From Paraburkholderia sp. ZP32-5 (GTDB lineage: Bacteria > Pseudomonadota > Gammaproteobacteria > Burkholderiales > Burkholderiaceae), in contig NZ_JAJEJP010000002.1 of assembly GCF_021390495.1 (NCBI RefSeq), positions 1,798,001 through 1,862,000 of the forward strand: a stretch of DNA of 64,000 nt, read 5' to 3'. Numbering within the stretch: position 1 is the first letter of the stretch; each line of letters begins with the position of its first letter. The position numbers and the translations under genes are program-made. The notes beneath the pieces are model-generated. The model saw nothing but the letters and a program-made list of their open reading frames with translations, did not search any database and had not been told where the DNA came from. Shown piece by piece: positions 40,990 to 49,900 of the stretch.

Positions 40990-43193
40990 GCACCCAGGCC
41001 TCGCCGCACGATCCGGAAGGCGGCGAGCCGTCGCGCCTCTCGCGCTTCATCGACGCGCGTTTCTGGAACAGCCGCATCGTCACCGGCGTCGTCACGCTGC
41101 TGGCGGTGTACATGCTGTACTTCGTGTTTACGGTGCCGCTCGGTTTCACCCAGCAGCTGACGTTCGCGACGCTGTGCTTCCTGCTCGCGCTCTGGTTTCG
41201 CCGCATGCCGGGCCGTTACGCGACGATGGTGATGATCATGCTGTCGATCGTCGCGTCGGGCCGCTATATGTTCTGGCGGCTCACCGAGACGACCTACTGG
41301 GAACATCCGCTCGATGCCGCCTGGGGTCTGCTGCTGGTATCCGCCGAGGTCTATTCGACACTCGTGCTGCTGCTCGGCTACTTCCAGACCGCGTGGCCGC
41401 TGAAGCGCAAGCCGCTGCCGCTGCCGGCGAACCGCGACACGTGGCCCACCGTCGACGTCTTCATCCCGACTTACAACGAGCCGCTGACGGTCGTGAAGCC
41501 GACCATCTACGCGGCGCTCGCGCTCGACTATCCGGCCGAGAAGCTGTCGATCCACGTACTCGACGACGGCCGCCGCCCGGAGTTCAAGGCGTTCTGCGAA
41601 GAAGTCGGCGTCAACTGGACGATCCGCACGCACAACCGCCACGCGAAGGCCGGCAACATCAACGAGGCGCTGAAGATCACCAGCGGCGAGTACATCGCGA
41701 TCTTCGACTGCGATCACATTCCGACCCGCTCGTTCCTGCAGATCGGCCTCGGCTGGTTCCTGCGCGACAAGCTGCTGTCGATGCTGCAAACGCCCCATCA
41801 CTTCTTCAACGCCGACCCGTTCGAGCGCAATCTCGGCACCTTCCGCAAGGTGCCGAACGAAGGCGAGCTGTTCTACGGCCTCGTGCAGGACGGCAACGAT
41901 CTGTGGAACGCCACCTTCTTCTGCGGCTCGTGCGCGCTGCTGCGCCGGAGCATGGTCGAGGAGATCGGCGGCATCGCGGTCGAGACCGTCACCGAAGACG
42001 CGCACACCGCGCTGAAGCTGCACCGCCTCGGCTACACCACCGCGTATCTGGCGATTCCGCAGGCCGCCGGGCTCGCGACCGAAAGTCTGTCCGGCCACAT
42101 CGGCCAGCGCATCCGCTGGGCGCGCGGCATGACGCAGATTTTCCGTATCGACAATCCGCTCACCGGCAAGGGGCTGAAGATCGGTCAGCGGCTGTGCTAT
42201 CTGAACGCGATGATGCACTTCTTCTACGGGGTGCCGCGTCTGGTATTCCTGACCGCGCCGCTGTCGTATCTGTTCTTCGGCGCGCACGTGATCGAGGCGG
42301 CCGCCAGCACGATCGCGATCTACGCGCTGCCGCACATGATGCACGCGAGCGTCACGAACTCGCGGATGCAGCGGCGCTTTCGCCATTCGTTCTGGGCCGA
42401 GGTCTACGAATCGGTGCTGGCTTCGTACATCACCGCGCCGACGCTGCTCGCGCTGATCAACCCGAAGCTCGGCAAATTCAACGTGACGGCCAAGGGCGGC
42501 CAGATCGAAAAGAACTACTTCGACTGGGCGATCTCGCGGCCCTATCTGTTTCTGCTGCTGCTGAACCTGCTGGGCTTCATCGCGGGCCTCGTGCATATCT
42601 ATCTGAACTGGCACATTCGCAGCATCGTCGAGACCACGGTGCTGAACCTCGCATGGACCGGCTACAACATGCTGATCCTCGGCGCGAGCGTGGCCGCCGC
42701 GAGCGAGCGCCGGCAAATCCGCGCGGTGCACCGCGTCGCGATGAAGATGCCGGTGATGCTGAAGTTCTCGACCGGCCGCACGCTCGCATGCGAGACGATC
42801 GATTACTCGGAAGGCGGCGTCGGTGTCGCGCTGCCTGCCCGCATCGAAGTGCCGATGCACGAGCGCGTGTCGGTGTCGCTGTTTCGCGGCGACGAGGAGT
42901 ACGCGTTTCCCGCCACCGTCAGCTTTAGCGAGCCGGGCCGCGTAGGCCTGCGCTTCGCGTCGATGTCGCGCGAGCAGGAGTACGAGTTCGTCAAGACCAC
43001 CTTCGCCCGCGCGGACGCGTGGACCGGCTGGGCCGAGGGTCGCGAGCAGGACACGCCGCTGCGCGGCCTGTCGCACGTGCTGAGCGTGGGTGCGCGCGGC
43101 ATCGCGGGTCTGTTCGAGCATCTTTACGACGACTTGCGCAGTTCCGTCAAAGGCCGTCCGGCGGACGTCAAGAAGCTAAAAACCAAAGACTGA
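40986..43193 (+). CDS. bcsA: Cellulose synthase catalytic subunit
   Basis: From ATG 40986 the protein is 735 residues. It has N-terminal membrane helices, a GT2 domain and more helices. Active-site motifs in order are LDDGRRPEF (about 192), FDCDHIP (241), VTEDAHTA (336) and QRIRWARGM (374). The C-terminal PilZ domain has RRQIRAVHR and DYSEGGVGVAL, the RxxxR and DxSxxG elements that bind cyclic-di-GMP. It polymerises UDP-glucose to beta-1,4-glucan and passes the chain through the inner membrane. Activation by cyclic-di-GMP fits the two GGDEF genes just upstream. Confidence 0.96.
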   Translation: MSTQASPHDPEGGEPSRLSRFIDARFWNSRIVTGVVTLLAVYMLYFVFTVPLGFTQQLTFATLCFLLALWFRRMPGRYATMVMIMLSIVASGRYMFWRLTETTYWEHPLDAAWGLLLVSAEVYSTLVLLLGYFQTAWPLKRKPLPLPANRDTWPTVDVFIPTYNEPLTVVKPTIYAALALDYPAEKLSIHVLDDGRRPEFKAFCEEVGVNWTIRTHNRHAKAGNINEALKITSGEYIAIFDCDHIPTRSFLQIGLGWFLRDKLLSMLQTPHHFFNADPFERNLGTFRKVPNEGELFYGLVQDGNDLWNATFFCGSCALLRRSMVEEIGGIAVETVTEDAHTALKLHRLGYTTAYLAIPQAAGLATESLSGHIGQRIRWARGMTQIFRIDNPLTGKGLKIGQRLCYLNAMMHFFYGVPRLVFLTAPLSYLFFGAHVIEAAASTIAIYALPHMMHASVTNSRMQRRFRHSFWAEVYESVLASYITAPTLLALINPKLGKFNVTAKGGQIEKNYFDWAISRPYLFLLLLNLLGFIAGLVHIYLNWHIRSIVETTVLNLAWTGYNMLILGASVAAASERRQIRAVHRVAMKMPVMLKFSTGRTLACETIDYSEGGVGVALPARIEVPMHERVSVSLFRGDEEYAFPATVSFSEPGRVGLRFASMSREQEYEFVKTTFARADAWTGWAEGREQDTPLRGLSHVLSVGARGIAGLFEHLYDDLRSSVKGRPADVKKLKTKD

Positions 43194-43210
43194 TCTAAGG
43201 GTTACAGAGG

Positions 43211-45763
43211 ATGGTGAAGGCCAATATCGAACGTCCGGTTCACGGACGCGGCAGGACCGGATCACCTTCGCAATCGCTCGCCCACCGCGGCTCGCGGCGC
43301 GTGATGCGCGGCCTCGCGTGCTGGCTCGCGTTGCAGACCGCGCTGGCGGCGCCGCTCGCGTCGTTCATGCCGCTCGCCGAAGCCGCGCCAGCCGCGGCGA
43401 CAGCGGCAAGCCCAGCGAAAACCGCCGATGGCGCGGCACCGGCGCAGACCACGCAGGTCGCGACCGGCGTCGGCAACGTGCCCGCGCCGAGCCCCGCGGT
43501 GCCGTACGATCCGAACGCGATTGCGCAAGGCGCGCTCGCGACGCCGTCGCCCGCCCTCGCCGCGTCGTCGGTCAAGGCGCTCGGCTTGCGCACGCCGACC
43601 ACCGCCGAGCCGGGCACGCTGGTGCCGGGCGGACGCCGCCAGACGCTGACCTTCGCCGACTACGGCGCGCTCGATCCGCTGCAGCTGCGCGGCGTCGACG
43701 GCCAGAACGGCATCGCGTTCTCGGTGCGCGCCGACGAGGTCGTGACCGGCGCGACGCTGCATCTGATCTACAGCTATTCGCCCGCGCTGCTCGCCAACCT
43801 GTCGCAACTGAAGCTGCTGGTGAACGGCGAAGTCGCGGCGACGCTGCCGCTGCCGCACGAACAGGCCGGCATGCTGGTCGCGCGCGACATCTCGATCGAT
43901 CCGCGCTTCATCACGGACTTCAACCATCTGAACGTGCAGTTGATCGGCCACTACACGGTGCGCTGCGAAGACCCGTCGAACTCATCGCTGTGGGCAACGA
44001 TCAGCAATGCGAGTTCGCTCGACCTGACCTTTGCCTCGCTCGGCGCCAAACCGGATCTGGCCGCGCTGCCGCAACCGTTCTTCGATCGCCGCGACGTGCG
44101 CCGTCTCGAACTGCCGTTCGTGTTCGCGCAGAAGCCCGGCAGCGGCACGCTGGAGTCAGCCGGCATCGTCGCGTCGTGGTTCGGCTCGCTGGCCGGCTAT
44201 CGCGGCGCGCTGTTTCCGGCGCAGCTCGACCATCCGCCGCTGTCGGGCAATGCGGTCGTGTTCGCGACCAGCGACGAGCACCCGTCCGGCGTGACGATTC
44301 CTGAGATCACCGGGCCGACCATCGCGGTGGTCGACCGCGAAGCGCCCGCGCGTGGCAAGCTGCTGCTCGTGCTCGGACGCACCGAGGCCGAGCTGAAGAC
44401 CGCCGCGCGATCGCTCGGCATCGGCCATAGCACACTGTCCGGCACCAGCGCGACGATCACCTCGCTGAACGAGCTGACGCCGCGCGCGCCGTACGACGCA
44501 CCGAACTGGCTGCCGACCAACCGCGCGGTGCGCTTCGGCGAGCTGGCCGATCCGAAGGATCTGACCGTGTTCGGCTACGACGCCGACGCGGTGCGTATCA
44601 ACATGCGCGTGCCGCCGGATCTGTTCATGTTCCACACGCGCGGCGCGCCGATCGATCTGCGCTACCGCTACACGGTGCGGCCGATCCGCGATCGCTCGTC
44701 GCTAAACGTCAGCGTGAACAGCGGCTTCGTGCAGGCGCTGCCGATTCCGTCGCGCACCGCGTCGGTGTTCGATCTGAGCCGCTACTTCAATCTCGTGATG
44801 CCCGACGGCACCGCCGACGCGCGCCGCAACATCCGCATTCCGCCGCTGTTGCTGACGCCGCGCACGCAGTTGCGCCTGCACTTCTATTACGACATCCCGA
44901 ACACCGGCGAATGCACGAGCCGGCTGCTGCAGAACGTGGTCGGCGCGATCGATCCGAACTCGACGATCGATCTGTCGTCGTTCCCGCATTACATGGCGCT
45001 GCCCGATCTGGCCGCATTCGCGAACAGCGGCTTCCCGTTCACGCGGATGGCCGATCTGTCCGAGACCGCGGTGGTGCTGCCGAACGACGCCGATTCGAGC
45101 GACTACAGCCTGTATCTGCTGACGATGGGCCGAATGGGCGAATCGACCGGCTATCCGGTCACGGGCGTGACAGTCGTCGATGCCGCCGACGTCGACAAAT
45201 ACGCGGACAAGGACCTGCTGATCTTCGGCGCGCCCGGCAAGCAGCCGCTGTTGGAGCGCTTTGCAAAGTCGATGCCGTTCTCGAGCGACGGCGCCGCGCA
45301 CACGTTCCAGCTATCCGACATCGTGTTCAAGCTGCAGGACTGGTGGCATGGCGAACGCGGTGTTGAGCGCGCACCCGCGCGCGCCGATCTGACGATGGTC
45401 AGCTCGAACGGCGCCGCGCTGCTGACCGGTTTCGAATCGCCGCTACAAAAAGGCCGCAGCGCGGTCGCGCTGGTCAGCGCGGCCGGCCAGTCGGACGCCG
45501 ATCTGTCCGCTGCCCTGCTCGATGCCGACGTGCTGCCGAAAATTCAAGGCGCGATGGCCGTGATCCACGGCCGCGACGTGACCATCACGTCGAACGGCAG
45601 CGCGTACTACGTCGGCCATCTGTCGCCGCAGGAATACCTGCGCTGGGCGTTGTCGTCACATCCGCTGCTGTTGCTGTTCGGCGGCGTGCTCGCCGCGCTG
45701 ATCATCGCGGGCCTGTTTTACCGGACGCTGCGGGCGGTCGCCGCGCGTCGCCTGAAGGATTGA
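43211..45763 (+). CDS. bcsB: Cellulose synthase periplasmic subunit
   Basis: The 850-residue protein has an N-terminal signal segment (RVMRGLACWLALQTALAAPLA) after about 30 residues, an Ala/Pro-rich spacer, the periplasmic domains, and a C-terminal membrane anchor (HPLLLLFGGVLAALIIAGLF). BcsB forms the complex with BcsA and takes the glucan chain into the periplasm. Stretches such as YSYSPALLANLSQLKLLVNG and VRCEDPSNSSLWATISN are typical. GAGG precedes ATG 43211; bcsZ begins one base after the stop. Confidence 0.95.
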   Translation: MVKANIERPVHGRGRTGSPSQSLAHRGSRRVMRGLACWLALQTALAAPLASFMPLAEAAPAAATAASPAKTADGAAPAQTTQVATGVGNVPAPSPAVPYDPNAIAQGALATPSPALAASSVKALGLRTPTTAEPGTLVPGGRRQTLTFADYGALDPLQLRGVDGQNGIAFSVRADEVVTGATLHLIYSYSPALLANLSQLKLLVNGEVAATLPLPHEQAGMLVARDISIDPRFITDFNHLNVQLIGHYTVRCEDPSNSSLWATISNASSLDLTFASLGAKPDLAALPQPFFDRRDVRRLELPFVFAQKPGSGTLESAGIVASWFGSLAGYRGALFPAQLDHPPLSGNAVVFATSDEHPSGVTIPEITGPTIAVVDREAPARGKLLLVLGRTEAELKTAARSLGIGHSTLSGTSATITSLNELTPRAPYDAPNWLPTNRAVRFGELADPKDLTVFGYDADAVRINMRVPPDLFMFHTRGAPIDLRYRYTVRPIRDRSSLNVSVNSGFVQALPIPSRTASVFDLSRYFNLVMPDGTADARRNIRIPPLLLTPRTQLRLHFYYDIPNTGECTSRLLQNVVGAIDPNSTIDLSSFPHYMALPDLAAFANSGFPFTRMADLSETAVVLPNDADSSDYSLYLLTMGRMGESTGYPVTGVTVVDAADVDKYADKDLLIFGAPGKQPLLERFAKSMPFSSDGAAHTFQLSDIVFKLQDWWHGERGVERAPARADLTMVSSNGAALLTGFESPLQKGRSAVALVSAAGQSDADLSAALLDADVLPKIQGAMAVIHGRDVTITSNGSAYYVGHLSPQEYLRWALSSHPLLLLFGGVLAALIIAGLFYRTLRAVAARRLKD

Positions 45764-45764
45764 T

Positions 45765-46955
45765 ATGCCTCGTATGCGGTTTTGGATCGACCGGAACACC
45801 TGTATTGCACTGGCGCTCGGCGTCGCCGCATCGGCCGGTGCCGTGACCGGTGCGCACGCAGCGCAGACGAGCGCCGCGGCCGGCGCGTGCGGCGACTGGA
45901 GCGCTTATCGCAGCTTCATCGAGCGCTTCATGCAGGCCGACGGCCGCGTGATCGACTACTCGACGGCGGTCCAGCAGACCACCTCGGAAGGCCAGTCGTA
46001 CGCGCTCTTTTTCGCGCTGGTCGCCAACGACCGCGCGACCTTCGACAAGCTGCTCGCGTGGACCCGCGCGAATCTCGCGGGCAACCAGTTCGATCCGCAG
46101 AACGCGCGGCTGCCGGCATGGCAATGGGGCAAGAAACCGGATGGCTCGTTCGGCGTACTCGATCCGAATTCCGCGTCGGACTCCGACCTGTGGATCGCCT
46201 ACGATCTGCTGCAAGCCGGCCGGCTGTGGAGCAATCCCGGCTATACGCAGCTCGGCCAGGCGCTCGCCGCGCGTATCGCGCACGAGGAAGTCGCGAGCCT
46301 GCCCGGTCTCGGGCCGATGCTGCTGCCCGGCCCGCAGGGCTTTAGCACCGGCAACCTGACGCGTCTGAATCCGAGCTATCTGCCGCTGCCGGTGCTGCGC
46401 GGGCTCGCGCACGATGCGCCGGACGGCCCGTGGACCAAGCTCGCCGACAACGCGCACCGGTTCGTGCGCACGGTATCGCCGCAAGGCTTCGCGCCTGACT
46501 GGGCGGCGTGGCAGAACGGTCAGTTCGTCGTCGATCCGAAAAACGGCGACGTCGGCAGCTACGATGCGATCCGCGTGTATCTGTGGGCCGGCCTTACCTC
46601 GCCCGCCGATCCGCTCGCCAAGTCGTGGCTCGCCGCGCTCGGCGGCATGCGCGCGAAAGTCGCGCAAAACGGCTTCCCGCCCGAGAAGGTATCGTCGACT
46701 ACCGGCACCGCGACTGGCGAAGGCCCGCTCAGCTATTGGGGCGCGCTCGCGCCGTACTTCAAGGCGCTCGGCGACGAGCACGGGCTCGGCCTCGCGCGCA
46801 CCCGGCTCGCCGCGCTCGATGCGAACGTGCCGGGTCGCGAACCGGTTTACTACGATCGTGTGCTGGGTCTGTTCGGCACGGGGTTCATCGACGGCCGTTA
46901 TCGCTTCGATGAAGCCGGCCGTCTCGTGCCCGCCTGGAGGAATGCATGCGATTGA
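45765..46955 (+). CDS. bcsZ: Periplasmic endo-1,4-beta-glucanase, GH8
   Basis: The 396-residue protein has a signal peptide (CIALALGVAASAGAVTGAHA) and a GH8 barrel. The catalytic acid is expected in QTTSEGQSYALFFAL and the base Asp in the GDVGSYDAIRVYLWAG segment; both regions are conserved. BcsZ trims or edits cellulose during export and shapes the amount of polymer. Its end overlaps the bcsC start by 10 bases. Confidence 0.95.
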   Translation: MPRMRFWIDRNTCIALALGVAASAGAVTGAHAAQTSAAAGACGDWSAYRSFIERFMQADGRVIDYSTAVQQTTSEGQSYALFFALVANDRATFDKLLAWTRANLAGNQFDPQNARLPAWQWGKKPDGSFGVLDPNSASDSDLWIAYDLLQAGRLWSNPGYTQLGQALAARIAHEEVASLPGLGPMLLPGPQGFSTGNLTRLNPSYLPLPVLRGLAHDAPDGPWTKLADNAHRFVRTVSPQGFAPDWAAWQNGQFVVDPKNGDVGSYDAIRVYLWAGLTSPADPLAKSWLAALGGMRAKVAQNGFPPEKVSSTTGTATGEGPLSYWGALAPYFKALGDEHGLGLARTRLAALDANVPGREPVYYDRVLGLFGTGFIDGRYRFDEAGRLVPAWRNACD

Positions 46956-49900
46956 ACGCTGTCGCCATGTCGTTGCGCATCGCGTTGTCGGCCGGGGCGA
47001 TCTGCTACGTAGCCGCGGCCTCGCCGGACGTGCTTGCGCAGGCGCAGACGCCGAAGGATCCGCTGACGGTGCTGATCGATCAAGGCAAGTACTGGCAGTC
47101 GCATCAGCGCGGCGACCTCGCCGAGCAGGCGTGGCAGAAGGTTCTGACCATCGATCCGAAGCAGCCCGATGCGCTGTTCGGCATGGGCATGGTGCTGGCC
47201 GACCGCAAGGACGGCGCGGGCGCGCAGCAGTATCTGGCGCGCCTGAAGGCGGCTGCGCCGAACTATCCGCGTCTCGACGAACTGGGCCGCCGTCTCGGCG
47301 AAACCAGCGTGCGCGACCAGACCATCAACGACGCGCGGCGGCTCGCGCAAAGCGGCCAGAGCGCGAGCGCGGTGCAGCAGTATCAGCGCGCGCTGTCCGG
47401 CAAGCCGGCCACGCCCGAGTTGCAGCTCGAGTATTACCAGGCGCTGTCGGCGACACCGCAAGGCTGGGACGAAGCGCGCCGCGGTCTCGAACAGCTCGCG
47501 CGCGATAACCCCGACGACCCGCGCTACGCGCTCGCGTATGCGCAGCATCTGACCTACCGCGACGTGACACGGCGCGACGGCATCGCGCGTTTGCAGAAGC
47601 TGGCCGGCGACACGTCGGTCGGCGCGGCGGCGAAAAAGAGCTGGCGCCAGGCGCTGCTGTGGCTCGACGCGCGTCCCTCCGACGCGGCGATTTACGAGGC
47701 GTATCTGCAAAGCGCCGGCGACGACGCCGCCGTCAAGGCGCGCTATGAATCGATGGTCAAGCAGGACAGCGCGGCGCGCGCCCGCGCGCAGGACAACGCC
47801 GCTGCCGATGCGCGCGGCCGCGTGATCGCCGACGGCTTCGCTGCGCTCGACCGCGACGACGTGACGACCGCGCGCGCGAAGTTTTCTTCGGTGCTCGCGA
47901 GCAACCCGAACGATATCGACGCGCTCGGCGGCATGGGCATCGCCGCGTTGAAGCAGGAGCACTTTGCCGAAGCGCGCAACTATCTGGAGCGCGCGTCGCG
48001 CGGCGGCAATCCGGCGCGCTGGAAAAGCGCGCTCGACAGCGCGACCTACTGGACCTACACGAGCGATGCGATCGGCGCGCGCAGCAACGGCGAGTTCGCG
48101 AAAGCGAAGTCGTTGTTCGAACGCGCGATCGCGCTGAATCCGTCGGACGTGACCGCGCAGGTGCTGCTCGGCGAAATGCTGCTGCAGAACCACGACCCGG
48201 CCGGCGCCGAACAGGCATACCGGATGGCGCTGCGCCGCCAGGCCGACAACCCTGACGCGATCCGCGGTCTGGTCGGCGCGCTCGCCGCGCAGGGCCGCGG
48301 CGACGAAGCGCTGCAATTCGCGAATCAACTGAACGCGGAGCAGCAGGCGAAGGTCGGCGGCATCGACCGTCTGCGCGGCGATGCGCAAGCGGCGCAGGCG
48401 CGCGCGGCCGAAGCGCGCGGCGATCTCGGCACCGCGCGCAGCCTGTTCGAGGATGCGCTGCTGAACAAACCCGACGACCCGTGGCTGCGGCTCGACCTCG
48501 CGCGCATCTACGTGCGCGAAGGCGCGGTCGCGAACGCGCGCAGCATGATGGACGGTCTGCTCGCGACGCATCCGGACATGACCGACGCGCTGTACGCGAG
48601 CGCGTTGTTGTCGGCGGAAACGCAGGACTGGTCGACCGGTCTTGCGCAGCTCGACCGCATTCCGGTCGCGCAGCGCACCGATGCGATGGCGACGCTGCAG
48701 CATCGGCTGTGGGTGCATCAGCAGGCCGACCTCGCGACGCGGATGGCGAGAAGCGGCCAGAACCAGCAGGCGCTCGCCACGTTGCGCGCGGCCGAGCCGG
48801 TCGCCGGCAACAGCCCCGAACTGATCGGCGTGATCGCCGCCGCGTACCAGCAGGCCGGCGACCCGGCGCGCGCGCTGAGCCTCGTGCGCAGTGCGATGAG
48901 CGCGGCGCCCGGCAATACCGATCTGCTTTTGCAGTACGCGGGCATTCTGTCGGCGACCAACCAGCAGGCCGAACTCGGCAGCGTGATGCGCCAGTTGCAG
49001 AGCATGCAGCTCACACCTCAGCAGCGCATCGACTTCAACAGCCTGAATATCGGCATCGTCGTCCGCCAGGCCGATCTGGTACGCCAGCGCGGCGATCTCG
49101 CGAGCGCGTACGACGTGATCGCGCCGTGGCTCGCCGCGATGCCCGACAACCCCGACCTGCAGGCGGCGCTCGGTCGCCTGTACTCGAGCGCGGGCGACGA
49201 CCGCAACGCGCTGACGAGCTACCGCGTCGCACTGCAGCGCCGCCCGGACGACCTGAGCCTGCTGCAGGCGGCGATCTCGGCCGCGTCCGGCGCGAAAGAT
49301 TTCAAATACGCCGAATCGCTCGCGCAGCAGCTATTGAAACTGGCCCCCGACGATCCGGGCGTGCTCGCGACCGTGGGCCGCATGTATCGCGCCGAGGGCA
49401 AGCTGTCGCTTGCGTCGACCTATCTGCAACGCTCGCTGGTCGCGGCCAATACGCCGCTCCAGCCGAACGCGCCGCGCAGCGGCGCGCCCAGCAACGTGCC
49501 GCGCGGCTGGGAAACCGCGATGAGCCAGATCGGCGCGACGCCGCTGCCGGGCACCAATCCGTTCGAAGGCAAAACGGCGATCGCGACCGCGCTCAGCGCC
49601 GATCAAGCCGAGCAATCCGCGCATTCCACGCTGCCGTTTCTGCCGACGTTCCCGCATACGCAGTCCTCTTCGCCGACGCAGACCGTGCCGAACTATCCGC
49701 CGCCTACTCCGCCCGCGCCGTATGTCGCGCCTTACACCGCGCCCAACCCGGCACCCTATAACGCACCGGCCGCGCAGCCTTATATGCCGCCGGCGCCGAA
49801 CGCACCGATAGCGACGCCGTATGGCGCGCCCCGCTCCGACGCCGGCTATGGCGGCTCCGGCGGCTATGGCCAGGAAGCGTACGGTTCGAGCCAGTCCGGT

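Noticed and set aside
40890..43121. 743-codon minus-strand frame opposite bcsA
   Set aside because: It mirrors bcsA codons and has a typical shadow composition rich in Arg, Ala, Val and Gln, with no recognisable domain.
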